A stretch of 64,000 nt of DNA from Rhizopus arrhizus. Lineage: Eukaryota; Mucoromycota; Mucoromycetes; Mucorales; Rhizopodaceae. The DNA is taken from the NCBI GenBank assembly GCA_024220505.1, contig JAKZZE010000003.1, positions 2,232,001-2,296,000 on the forward strand, given 5' to 3'. Positions 12,204-22,896 of this stretch are shown piece after piece (position 1 is the stretch's first letter; the number at the start of each line of letters is the position of its first letter). Made by a program: the position numbers and the translations under genes. The notes beneath the pieces were generated by a model that saw only the letters and a list, made by a program, of their open reading frames with translations, was not told the DNA's origin and searched no databases.

Positions 12204-14102
12204 TTAGACGAGCATCTTTGACATGTATGGGCCTATCAATATTTATTGTTAGCAAAATCAAATAAATATTCCCTTTTTTTTTCACATACCATCCAAATGA
12301 TAGCCAAGCTTGGCATAGTAGTGTCTTACACCAACACCAGAGATAACACTCAATTTGACACTTCCATGTTCTTCCCTTGCTATACGTTCTGCTTCTTCCA
12401 TCAGCAATGTACCAAAACCTTGATGTTGGAATTTAGTAGGATCACGATCATGCATAGGCACAACCGAACCATAGACGTGGAGTTCTCGTACAATTGATGA
12501 AGGACCTGCGGTCAATTCGGGTCTGAATGTCTGTGGTGAACACTTTCTTAAACGCAGCAAGCCGACCAAGATGTCCTGTTCGGGATCTTCATAGGACAAG
12601 AAGGTTTCCCAACCACCATTGGCCACATAATCACGACGAATCAATTCCACTTGATCGGGTTTGATCTTTTGATGAATTTCTGTGATACCGACTTCACGGG
12701 TACGTACATCACGACACTCTGTACCCAAGTCCTTCATACGATTCAAAGCCAACTCACGCAAGTTTCCATGTTCGACACCAGAGGTGACGAGAGGCATAGG
12801 GATATCACGTTGAACACGATAGACACGCGTCCATGGAGGCACAAGAGCCAAGATACGAGCGACAAGATCGACCAAGGCATTGGGTGTATAGTTTTGGTAT
12901 CTCTTGGTTCTCCAAAGTTCATAAAGACCAGTGCCACGAATGACGAGGGTAGGATAAATCTTGAGACCGTCAGATCTGAAGGCTGGGTTCTCAAAGTATT
13001 CCTTGAATTGCTCCATGTCTCTTTCCATACCCACATTGGGTAAATCGGGCATCATGTGTGACACGACCTTGAATCCGGCGTCTTTGGCCATCTGGAAAGA
13101 TTCTGTGACGGCCTTGACGGTGTGACCTCGATTGGTGTCTCTTGCCACATCCTCATACACACTCTGTACACCCACCTCCAGACGAGTACAGCCGTATCGA
13201 AGCATCTGACTCAAGTGAGGCTTCAGACAATAATCAGGTCTTGTCTCGATCGTGATACCAATACATTTTGTTTGACTCTGCTGTGAATATCGAACGGCCT
13301 CATCCAGGTTGTTACTCGTATGGCCCGAGAGTGCATCATGCAAGTTTTGAATAAACCAGTTTCTGTAATCCTCAGAGAGCGACATGAATGTACCGCCCAT
13401 GATGATATATTCTACTTTATCGACACTGTGCCCCAAGCTACGAAGTTGATCCACACGACCACGGGATTGTTCATAGGGATCATAGCGAGCACGGATCGCA
13501 CGCATCGAGGTGGGTTCGTATCCGGTATAGGATTGTGTAGAATATTCAAAATCAGAATCAGGGCCACCTGGGCAGTAGACGCAAATGTTTCCAGTCATGG
13601 CAATATGAGGACATCGATGGGGTTTACACATCACAGCCACGACGGCAATCTATACAGTTGGCAGTTAATCTCTCTGTTTTTTTTTTTTCTCTGCTCTCAA
13701 ATTGAACGTTACGCCTGAAGCTGTTCGAATAGGCTTTGCTTTTAATTTAGGTAAAAGAGCTGCCTTGTGTTGTTCAGGAATGGCTGCAATGATTTCTACT
13801 AGTTTGGGTTGATTTTGTAACTTGTTTCTTCGAGCAGCTCTGTTTTTGATACCGTTCAAGTTGACGTCTTTTCCTGATTCGATTGCTACAACAAGTTCAG
13901 CTACAATCTCGGAACATGTTCGAACTAAAAGCTCTGCCTGCGTATGCGTGTATATAGTACAAATAAGTCTATTACCCTAATTCTAAGCAAAACTCTATAC
14001 CTGAGAAGGGCCTAAAGAATTGTAAAGAGTTGAATACTACTGCAGAGTTATACACACAGTAGGGAAAATACTTAATGTACCTTTCTTGTTTTTAGTAGAC
14101 AT
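12204..14102 (-). CDS. ELP3: Elongator subunit Elp3 (radical-SAM/acetyltransferase tRNA-modifying enzyme)
   Basis: The large exon 13649-12290 carries the radical-SAM cluster motif [14 protein letters not shown] (C-x9-C-x2-C) and the GNAT part with [16 protein letters not shown]. The last exon (12232-12204) adds GPYMSKMLV after a 57-bp intron. The exon before it contains [20 protein letters not shown] and [11 protein letters not shown], which is diagnostic for Elp3. Further upstream the frame continues through [20 protein letters not shown], with two small first exons starting at ATG 14102. Elp3 is the catalytic subunit of Elongator and starts the cm5/mcm5/ncm5 modification of wobble uridine-34 using acetyl-CoA and a SAM radical. 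Identity with human and yeast Elp3 is high throughout. Only the first two exons (about 20 aa) are uncertain. Confidence 0.95.
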
Positions 14103-14385
14103 TTGTGTATTCTTTATTGCAATTGATTGAAGCAAGGATTTTTTATAAAAGTGACGGCTTTTAAATGGTGAGTCTAATCAAATCAAGCAGACTAATAAAA
14201 TGAAAATTGGTTGTCAAATCTTTCAGAAGCTGGTAAAAATGTTAGCATACTGTAGTTGCCTTTTGCACATTTATATTCATTGTTTCCATGAATAGATGTC
14301 GCGTTTACTTGTCGCTTTTTGTATACATTGTATTATAAAATTTGTAAAAATGCGACTTTACTTTTTGAAAATAATGTTTCTTAAA

Positions 14386-14416
<31 letters not shown>

Positions 14417-14865
14417 AGGCAAAAACTTGAGCTATAATGTTTTAAAATTTGCTATCACAGATAGAAAAAATCATTTACCATGCAAGAAAAGAAATTATGA
14501 CAACAGGGCACGCACACAGTATTTTTAATAACTATTGATGAACCGAGTTGAAATAATTGGAAATGAGGCAAGCAAAGACTGTTGAAGAAACGAAAGAATT
14601 CAGAATAAAGATTGACAAGAAAAGAAACCTGAATGGAAAGCAAAGAAAATTCCCAATAAATATCAATTGAAATAGAAGAAAATTAGATATGTCTTTGGTT
14701 GAATCGTTCAGAGCGCTTACATGAAAATAAGAATCTTTAGTATATGTATAGAGTTGAAAATGGTATAAAAAGAAGAAATGAGCAAGAACTCAAAAGCTAT
14801 TATTATGTTTATCGTTTACACTTAATACATGTAGATGTTGAACAGTAATAATTATTCAGGAGAAA
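14103..14865. other. AT-rich intergenic region
   Basis: No gene seen. It contains the Elp3 promoter side and an A-run of about 27 nt at 14387-14413. Weak open frames at 14455-14643 have no recognisable content. Confidence 0.45.
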
Positions 14866-15470
14866 TTACTGGTTTCTGAGACGGTAGGCTGAACATTGGT
14901 CTTGCAATTCTGCAGCATGCTCTCTGTGTGTTCTTAGTCGTTGAAAACCATCATATCTGAACCTTCTGGGAATCTGATCATTCTCACGAAAGGAAAGAAC
15001 AATATGCAACATGTTGAGGCAGGCAACAAAGTCACAATTCCAAAGGCAAAACTGTTCCCTATTGCCAACATTCTCGTTCTTATTAGCCATAGGCAATCGG
15101 CAGCTTTGATCTGTACATCTTAATAGGCTGTGTCTAATAATTTGAGGTAGGGTTTGTCTTCTCTAGGAGGTAAGGATTTGTGCCATCCGAAGGATCTTCA
15201 GGATCAATTCTTCAAAACATGGACAGCATTTACTTGTTCGAAATTCATCAATCAGGAGAATGTGTAAACCATTCTTTTAAAGGGGCCATCCAAAATATAC
15301 ACTACGCATGGGCTCATGAAACCTGGAGTTTGGAGAAGATCAGTTGCTTGGCTTCCTGACCTTCAAAGGGGCTCCAAAGGGTCACATCTCGGGCAAACCA
15401 CTTTTTGACGATCTCCTCATTACCAAGCTCGGGGTGTCCAGATACAATGCTTGCCTGTAAGAATATGCTC
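14866..15470 (-). pseudogene. Relic with TnpB/OrfB-like (Fanzor-like) C-terminal zinc ribbon
   Basis: Reading the minus strand from about 15300 to 14866 in one frame, interrupted by two stops, gives LLIDEFRTSKCCPCFEEL, then HSLLRCTDQSC, then LWNCDFVACLNMLHIV. This follows the layout of a TnpB/OrfB C-terminus: a conserved hydrophobic-E/D strand leading into TSKCCPxC, a second Cys pair, and a WNRD-x2-A-x-LN-like helix (here WNCDFVACLN, with the Arg changed to Cys). Similar modules occur in repeated ORFs of Mucorales. A separate open piece at 15470-15325 follows a splice-acceptor-like TTCTTACAG; it may be an upstream part of the same element or unrelated. No start, no long open frame and no element ends are visible, so it is a dead copy. 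Assignment to the Fanzor group as opposed to another zinc-ribbon transposase is not certain. Confidence 0.5.
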
Positions 15471-16075
15471 CTTAGAAGCGGAAGGACTATTGGGGCATTG
15501 AGCCAGAAACAAAATTTTTTTTTTTAAAAAATAATATATATATTTAATATTGCATCAACTTCATATCAATATATACCTTGAGTATGCGTTAAAAAAAACA
15601 ATCATACTTGTATGAGACAGTCGATCTCTAACATCTTTTAAAAAGAGTTTTAGGCTGTTGTTAAAAGGATTGAGATAAAAAGCTAAACAACTAAACGATT
15701 ATGTTTTAACTTATCTCAAATAAATAGATATAAGTTTAGGGAAAATCATATCAACAGATAAATAATCCTAAACATGCTATATAGCTTTTCTTAATAGCTC
15801 TACAGCATTTAGTTTAGAATAACATCAATTTACATACTTCAAGTTTGTGAGGAAATTTAAACATGCGCATTAAGTTTTGTTCATACAATATAGCTACACT
15901 TTTCTAGTTTCTCATTGTAAAGTTTGAACAAAATTTCAATCATGCTTTTTCAATATCACTACCAATCTTTTCTCAAGAAATGACTTGAATTTTTTGAGAA
16001 ATGCATGTTTTTTTTTATTTGTTAAAAGAAATTAATCAAAGTTTTTCTTCCAAAGTTAAACAACATTCAAAAGAC
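15471..16075. other. AT-rich transposon-associated gap
   Basis: About 600 bp of very AT-rich DNA between two transposon relics. I see no ORF, RNA or clear repeat in it. Confidence 0.4.
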
Positions 16076-17090
16076 GAAATAGAGTGTCTGATCCACCCTT
16101 GATAGTCTTTCAGAGATACCTCTGTACATGATTCCATGATTCTAGGAATTAAGGTATCTCCGTTAACAAAAAGTTCCCTCTTTATACTACATTTTACCTT
16201 TGACCATAACTCCTCAATAGGTTTTAAAAACAGATGGGTATGGTGGGAGATATATACACCTGTGTCCTCTATCCTCTATTCATTCTCTGATGGTAGCAGG
16301 CTTATAAATAGGAGCTGTTCATGGCAACATAATGCCCTTTCAAATCGTTCTTACTAAGGCTGTTAATAACGTATTGTAGGTAGCCCAAGAAGCACTCTAT
16401 TCTTGTTCCAATTGTGGCAGCAGCTCTAACAACAGTACCACCAGATTTTCTCTTCTTGCTGCTTGCTGTTGTAATTGATTTTTTCAAAGAGATGCTGATT
16501 CTTCCTTATGAAAAATAGCCTCAAAGACTGCAATCAAAGTTCCTCGAGAGGTAGGAACGATAGACTTGACAGGTCCACCTTTTTTGGACCAGCTTCAAGA
16601 ACAGTTGACGTGGAGGTTAAAACCTCCATCGTCAAAAGAAACAAAGCTCTTTTCAAAACATATGCTTTTACCTGACATCCATGCGAGCACTGCTACTTTT
16701 CGCTGGAGCTTTGCTTCTTCTGAATTTCTCTTAAGAATTTTTTCCAACCTTTTGAAACTCAGTACATAACGTACAAACATGATTGTAGGAGGTAGTTTTC
16801 TTAACTGTGAGATTAGGGAATTCAATCAAAAGCTGATGCCTCATTTGGTCCAAAGCCACTGGTGCATAATTATCTACAATTGCAACAACAAATTGGGTAT
16901 GTTGCTGCTTCATGTTAGCCACGATCCCTCTTTTTTTACTTGGGAGAATTATGCCCTCTTTCTTCCCATAGCTTTATGAGTCGAAATGTTAAACTAAGGC
17001 TGATACCCGTGTCAGCGGCAGCAGTTTTCACTGGAACTTTCTCAGCAGCTAAAAGCAAGAAACTGCCGATTTGATTTATATTGTAACTGC
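16076..17090 (-). pseudogene. Tc1/mariner-type transposase relic (HTH plus DDE)
   Basis: Pieces in shifting minus-strand frames follow the order of a Tc1-like transposase. An HTH-like part lies at 17070-16940, then QHTQFVVAIVDNYAPVALDQ at about 16910 (linker helix region). A DDE core follows: FDDGGFNLHVNCSWSKKGG near 16600, NDLKGHYVAMNSS near 16330, and PIEELWSKVKCSIKRELF with DTLIPRIMESC and VSLKDYQGWIRHSIS at 16250-16080. These match the DEAGFNLH, KGHYIVMDNA and NPIEELWSKVK motifs of Tc1/mariner DDE_3 proteins. In this copy the second aspartate region reads AMNSS, so a catalytic Asp is lost, and several stops and frameshifts are present. No terminal inverted repeats were identified. Confidence 0.8.
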
Positions 17091-18157
17091 AGTTCATATT
17101 CCTTTTCTAAGTTAGTTTTACTGGCGTGAGCAATTGAAAAGACTTTAATATTGGATTGAATAGGGGTATCACTGCTTTCATGAGATTATTCATATTCTCT
17201 TCTTCGCTGCTCTCAAAGCTCGAAGGCTCTTGAAAAAGTATTTCAGAAATTTTCATGATACCAGGGCCAAACTCATACCTTACTCTCATTATTGACATCA
17301 AGTTTGTCCTTACTTCTCCAGTTAATTTTTTGAAGATAATCTTGTTCGCTGAGAGATAGGTATTTAAAATTCATGTTATCAGCCATTATTTATTAATTGA
17401 GAAAAGAAAATCATTTTTATCAGAACCTGTAGAACATTTTCCAAAATTGTAGTTATTTTTACCAAAATCTGGTATATCACGCTGATTAGAAATAAACGTG
17501 AGCTTTACAAACAGCTGTATTTTTCAATGATGAATCAGTCTTTTATAATATTTGAATAAGAATATAGCATGACTGAAAAAAAAAAATCAATCAGTAGCAA
17601 TTGCACTTGAAAGTAATGTCAAATTTACTATCATCTTTGATACTATTTTACCACACTTTACTACACATATAAGAACAAGAAAGCCTTTAACCTCATTAAA
17701 AAGAAAAATATATTAGAGCTGCCAAAGGCACTGTAGCTGATCATTAGTATTTCTTTTGTCAGGAGTACATTAAACATTTTAGACAAAAACCATTTGATAT
17801 GAATATCATTCTTTTGCTTCTCTTTTTCTTTACTTTCTTTAGCTAAATTCTACCGAACAAATTTAGCTTATTATTAATAGTAAAATCGAAAAGGGAAAAA
17901 GCACCCTATAAAGAAAGCTCTTCAGGATTATCTAACATCTGAGTCTCTGTTTTAGTGATAGTTTGCAAATATTTAATTTTATGGTTAAAATACAAAACCA
18001 ACTTTGCTCATAAATGCGTAATTTTTTATATCTTTACTGTACTGTCTTTTTATTGGACAATAAATTTTGCTTGTTGTAACTTGCAACCTTTACTCCTTTT
18101 TTTTTTTTCTTTTTCCGAATAAAACCAATTTTCTTATACCCTCTCTCTCTCTCTTTT
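17091..18157. other. Intergenic, transposon edge and promoter of the next gene
   Basis: AT-rich. 17107-17301 has a weak open frame that could be a further fragment of the mariner element. 18097-18155 is a T/CT-rich promoter-like tract before the start at 18158. Confidence 0.4.
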
Positions 18158-19560
18158 ATGACTCAAGCGCCTGGTCTTCGTTTTTTAAACGGTTTTAAAG
18201 ATAAACAAAACAGTCCACCAAAGGAGCCCACCAACGACCCAGACAATGTTCAAGGCTGGCTGATGAATGTCCATTCGTTTCGAAAAGAAGATAAAAAAAA
18301 AGAAAACGGGGATGCCGACATATTAGTGAATATTGTGGATGCAGATAATAATTGGTAATATGCAAAGTGTATGTTTTTGTGCAGCCAAGTATATAATTTT
18401 TATACATGAACCATATTAGCATTTCAGTAGAAAAGACAAAGAGAAGTGACGGTCGACCAGAGAGTGTACATTCAGTGGATAGTGTTAATCTGGATGAACT
18501 TATTAATGCGAACTATACTGTGGACATGGACGATGAAACTGATTTGACTGATTTAGCTAATTTGGATATAATAGATGATTCAACAGAGGATTTTTGGAAT
18601 TTAAATCAAGTACTGAATAAAAAAAAAAAAAGTACATTGTAATAACTTCTTTATTTCACACATAGAATGAAGATATGCTTAACTCTTTTAATAATGGGTT
18701 TAATGAACTCATGACAAAGGTAATAAAAAATATATCAAATGTTATTTTTTTTTCTCAAAATGTTATTAGCCTCCTCAATTAGATTGGACTGCACCTACTA
18801 ATACCCAGATAAATGTACCAAAGCCAGTCAACAAAGGTAATATGAAAATGGTTCAAGAACATGGATAACTTACTGTCCTTAAGCAGAAATCGCCTTACGT
18901 AAAAGGTCAGATAGTTTAAGTAGTGATAATAGTTTAACTTCCCAGTCTACTGTCACTCAGTATGCTAAATATGGCATGACTCCAGTGATCTATCCATCTG
19001 AATCCTCTTCTTCATCTTCTCGTCCATTAAGTCGTCTAAGTAATTACTCTGCCAGTAGCCTTGCTTCATCTTCAGGTATTCCCCATCATCCACGACCTAA
19101 TGGAACAGGTATACCAACGCCAAGCCGATCATACACATCAAAAAAGGAAACAAGAGTACCAACCACTAACAACAACACAGCACGTACACAGCTTGCAAAG
19201 CGTGCATCTCATATTCCCGCACCTACCTCTCATCATCATTCCCCACCGGTACCCCAAAAGACGTTGTCTTCTTCGTCCTCTCCATCTGCTCCTACGACTA
19301 CTCGAAAAAGCAGAATACCAAATCAAAGAGCAAGCCACATACCAACTATTGGGAGACCTGCTTCTCCACAGACAGCTTCTCGCGTTAGCATAAGAAGCCC
19401 TACACCAAGATTGTTTCAAAAGACAGAAGAGAAAAAGAGAATATTGAGTCCTCCAACGACGACGACAACAACAACTTCCAGACCAAGTGGACTTCGTCCT
19501 CCTAATAGCAGTGGTAATGCAAGAAGTATGAGTAGGATTGGAACATATAAAAAATTGTAA
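18158..19560 (+). CDS. Serine/proline-rich protein with repeated S/T-x-I-P motifs, candidate microtubule plus-end tracking protein
   Basis: Five exons (18158-18354, 18420-18609, 18666-18719, 18770-18836, 18887-19560) make 393 aa. The N-terminal third has an acidic segment (YTVDMDDETDLTDLANLDI). The C-terminal half is Ser/Pro/Thr/Arg-rich, basic and predicted disordered. Within it are SGIP (codons 19072-19083), TGIP (19105-19116), SHIP (19207-19218), SRIP (19309-19320) and SHIP (19333-19344). S/T-x-I-P flanked by basic and proline residues is the ligand motif for the EB1 C-terminal domain. Five copies in about 90 residues is a strong pattern. No globular domain is visible. The donor at 18610 (GTACTG) was chosen over one 22 bp downstream because only it keeps the frame. 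Function as an EB1 partner is inferred. Confidence 0.78.
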
Positions 19561-20187
19561 ACATTCATATTACAAATCAAGATGTATACAGGATTATATC
19601 ATGCCTAAATACAGTTATGCCTTACGCAATCCTATTGGAAAAAAAGAATAAAGTGTAATTTATCAAAATTGACAGGATTCGTAATAATGTTACTTTAAAT
19701 GGAAAGTAGCCTTTTTGTTTGGTTCATATCCATTCGGAGATTGTAGTCGGTAGAACAATGAAAAGCGGATCAAAACAAGTTCCACCACTTTCTATTACAT
19801 TCTATTCTATCTAAAATATAGATTATTCATATCTAATTTGAAAGTTATTTATTTATCTACCCTAATTAGTTTCTTTTTTTTTGTTTCAACAAAAAATGGA
19901 AAAAGTAATTGAATGATTACTAATCTTTGACAAACCGATTCGGCGAGTGAATAATATCCACACAAACCTGCAGAAAAAACTATTTGATCTCCGTCATGCG
20001 ACATTTCTTTGCGGTTACCATAGCAACATCGTCATAGTAATTGGTTATCCGAAAAAGCGCTACTCGACGCCCCTCTAGATCGATGTTTCCATATTTGGTA
20101 ATGTTAAAAAAATATATAAAGCCTCTAAATTCTATCTCTTTTTTTTTTTTTTTATCTTCTTTTTAATTTATATTTATTTAATATACA
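19561..20187. other. Intergenic with zinc-finger gene promoter
   Basis: 627 bp. The proximal part has a GC-richer island at 19935-20095 with the X-box-like site listed separately, a TATATAAA at 20113-20120, then a T-run (20142-20154) before the start codon at 20188. Confidence 0.5.
20014..20027. promoter_or_regulatory. Candidate RFX-family X-box
   Basis: GTTACCATAGCAAC is an almost perfect inverted repeat and fits the RFX X-box consensus (RYYNYY-N1-3-RRNRAC). It lies about 160 bp upstream of the zinc-finger gene start. Fungal RFX proteins include Crt1/Rfx1 and Sak1. Binding is inferred from sequence only. Confidence 0.5.
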
Positions 20188-21111
20188 ATGTACACAGACT
20201 ATCAATCAAATATGGGAGCCTCTCCTATTGTCACTACACCCTTTCTGGATGAAAACATCGATACACCTTACTCACCACCTTTCTTTGATACATTTGATCT
20301 TCCTTCTTATGCCAATGCTTTGAATCAAGAGATTCTAGTTGGAAATTATTTGAATGACTGGCATGAGCATGGTGCTATTGCCCAATTCAATGGCGACCCA
20401 ACTGAGCTTTTAATTGATAAATCAAAGACACCTCAATTGTCAGTATCCAAGTTTTCTTTTACACCTGCTCAAAAGAGTGATCATGAAGGACTTTTCCCAC
20501 CTCTTCAAAGCTCAAAAAACACTATCGACATCAAGCCGGAACCAGTTGAAGATGAATTTAGAGATTTATTAGATCTTGGCTCTCCACTGAGTGAAGAAAT
20601 GGAGCCATTAGAAGAAGAGCAAGAACAAGAAGAACAAGAAGAACAAGAAGAACAAGAAGCTGTCAAAGAAGAAAAGCCAGTTAAAGAAGAAACCTTGTTA
20701 AAAGAGAATATACTGGTAGATGAGAACCCAATCGAAGAAAAGCCAAAGAAGCGCGGAAGGAAAAGAAAGCAACAAGATGATGAAGAGAAGCCTCCAAAGA
20801 AAAGGCCGTCTGCCAAGAAAAGCCCAGGCTCAAGATTATATCCTTGCCCCTACTGTGACCATGTTTCCAAACGTCGCTATAACCTTGGCACTCATATCAA
20901 GACACATGACAAAAATCGTACAAAGGAATTCGAATGTCCTCAATGTCTAAAGCGATTTGATAGACGTCATGATCGAGATCGTCATCTTGCTACTGTTCAT
21001 CGTGGTGAAAGATCCTTTACTTGCAAAGAATGCTCTGTTCATTTTAGTCGACGTGATGGGTTAAACCGTCATTTGGCAAGTCAGCATGAAGATAATGATG
21101 ACTATGATTAA
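20188..21111 (+). CDS. C2H2 zinc-finger transcription factor
   Basis: Single exon, 307 aa. Three C2H2 fingers sit at the C-terminus: CPYCDHVSKRRYNLGTHIKTH, then CPQCLKRFDRRHDRDRHLATVH, then CKECSVHFSRRDGLNRHLASQH. The fingers are preceded by a basic nuclear-localisation stretch (KKRGRKRK and PPKKRPSAKK) and by an acidic Glu/Gln repeat at about residues 145-155, encoded by a GAAGAACAA repeat. Residues 1-130 are acidic and proline-containing, consistent with an activation domain. The three-finger C-terminal arrangement resembles Crz1/Msn2-like fungal regulators, but the specific orthologue cannot be named. The upstream region has a TATA-like box and an RFX-like site. Confidence 0.85.
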   Translation: MYTDYQSNMGASPIVTTPFLDENIDTPYSPPFFDTFDLPSYANALNQEILVGNYLNDWHEHGAIAQFNGDPTELLIDKSKTPQLSVSKFSFTPAQKSDHEGLFPPLQSSKNTIDIKPEPVEDEFRDLLDLGSPLSEEMEPLEEEQEQEEQEEQEEQEAVKEEKPVKEETLLKENILVDENPIEEKPKKRGRKRKQQDDEEKPPKKRPSAKKSPGSRLYPCPYCDHVSKRRYNLGTHIKTHDKNRTKEFECPQCLKRFDRRHDRDRHLATVHRGERSFTCKECSVHFSRRDGLNRHLASQHEDNDDYD

Positions 21112-21333
21112 TGACAATTATGTGCTTCACTATATACTGAAGTGGCAAATACAAGAAATCAAGATTTCCCTTACTGGGAACAAACCATTCATCTTATGCA
21201 AAAGATACAAAATGCTTTACACATTCTTTCAATATTTCCTTCCTCTTACTTTTATGGTTGTCTATTGGGTTCAGTGTAGCCCCTCCCCCTTTTTGTATGT
21301 TTATTTTTATACTCATTTGATATGATATTTTCT

Positions 21334-22896
21334 TTATTGATAACGCTGAGCAATGACACTGTTTAATAAACCTGCTTCCTTAATCGTTTGATTGTTATCT
21401 TCCAATTGTTTTACAGGGAATGTAGTTTGAAGAATATATTGTCTATTATGACTGCTTGTATGATTACTAATAAAATGGAATTAATATTTTGTAATTTGTA
21501 ATTTTTTTTTTTTACGCTTCAATGTATTGGCGGATGTCTCCAATTGTATGAGTATGGTTTAATTTAGCAATCAACCTGACAAATACGTGAGTCTTTTTTT
21601 AAGAGTAATATTACACTTTACCTCGATCCATCTCCTAAACGAATCTGAATGGATGTCACAGGCTGACTTTCATCTACAGTAGGAGCAGAGTTCTGAGAAG
21701 ATGAGCTTGGGAAAGTGCAGGGTGTAGGACTAGGTTCTATGATGGGAGCAGGACTACCTAATCTGTGCCCAGTGCCTTCAAATGGCTTTGGTGCAGCCTT
21801 AGGAGGAGGCCTATAGTCCTCGTCTTGACGTTTGATGACACGCACTTCTACTGGTTGTCCGTGACGCACATTGAGTAAGGAAAGTGGGGCACGTCTTTAC
21901 AATAATGTTTTTAATAAATCCTTTTTTCAAAAAAATTCTTTTTCTTACCCGCTGTTAATGGCTGTCAACATTTCCTGATTTGCAGGATCAGTGTATTCAT
22001 ATAAACGTCCATCATCTACACTGAACCCATTACGCCAAAAAGTTAAATGACGAGTGACCTATAAAGAGAGATAAATAAGACACGAAAGACAGTTTGCATG
22101 ATTTTTACAGGTTCCAATTCTTCTTGTGCGGGTGTGGCAGTAGTGACCGGTCGAGAAACACTTGAAGGCTCATCTTCACTTCCCAATCGATAGCCAGCTC
22201 CAGTATAATAATTTGGCTTCTTCTTGGTTTCCATGCGTTCTTCGTGAGCTTGTCCACCTCTAAAGAAATTTGTGAATTGTTAAAGCGATTCGATAAAAAA
22301 AAAATAAAGCCAATTTACTCTGCTGCTTTTTTCAGAATATCATCCACTATATTGTTTCCCTTCTTATTGGGGCCTTGAACTACCATACCGCTGCATATCA
22401 CTTTGGTTAACAATATTATTCTACACACATGTCTGCTACTTACGATTTTTCTCCACCTGCATACAGGTTTTCGTGTTCATCATCTCCAGAATTACTCTCG
22501 TCATCCATATCATTACTAAGGTCTCTGAATGTACGGATTTTAGAACTAAATAGAGGAAAATATGAGACACACATTAAAATTATACGCAAAGATATTTACG
22601 AAGAACTACTGGCTTTTCCTTTTGTAGATCCATAAGGAGAAGAAGGAGTTGGAGCTGGTGAATTCGCTTGCTCTTCTAAATGTTCATCGAGCGTGTTTCC
22701 ATCCCCATTATTGCTTTCAAAATATTGAGTAATGGCAACCTACAAAAAGTACACGTAATCAGTCTATGTGCACATTTTTTTTTATCCCTACTTGTAAATC
22801 CCAGTTGCTCATTTCTAGAAAGAACTTAGCTTGAGATCCAGTTGCTTGTGTCAAGCTGACAAATTGATCAATGGCTTCACTTTGATTATCGCTCAT
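21334..22896 (-). CDS. p47/Shp1 (NSFL1C) UBA-SEP-UBX cofactor of Cdc48/p97
   Basis: Multi-exon minus-strand gene from ATG 22896 ([16 protein letters not shown], a UBA domain) to TAA 21334. The middle has the conserved linker with GGQAHEE and [11 protein letters not shown], followed by the SEP domain ([18 protein letters not shown], then [16 protein letters not shown], then GQPVEVRV). The UBX domain begins [20 protein letters not shown] and continues across the last intron into [17 protein letters not shown] and ends VIAQRYQ. Domain order and motifs match animal p47 and yeast Shp1. The protein links the AAA ATPase Cdc48 to ubiquitinated cargo and acts in membrane fusion, autophagosome biogenesis and PP1 regulation. 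Introns are short (about 50-70 bp). Confidence 0.93.

Noticed and set aside
18613..18642. Apparent homopolymer frameshift in the S/T-x-I-P gene
   Set aside because: Using the GTACTG donor at 18610 removes the A-run with the intron and keeps the frame, so no lesion is needed.
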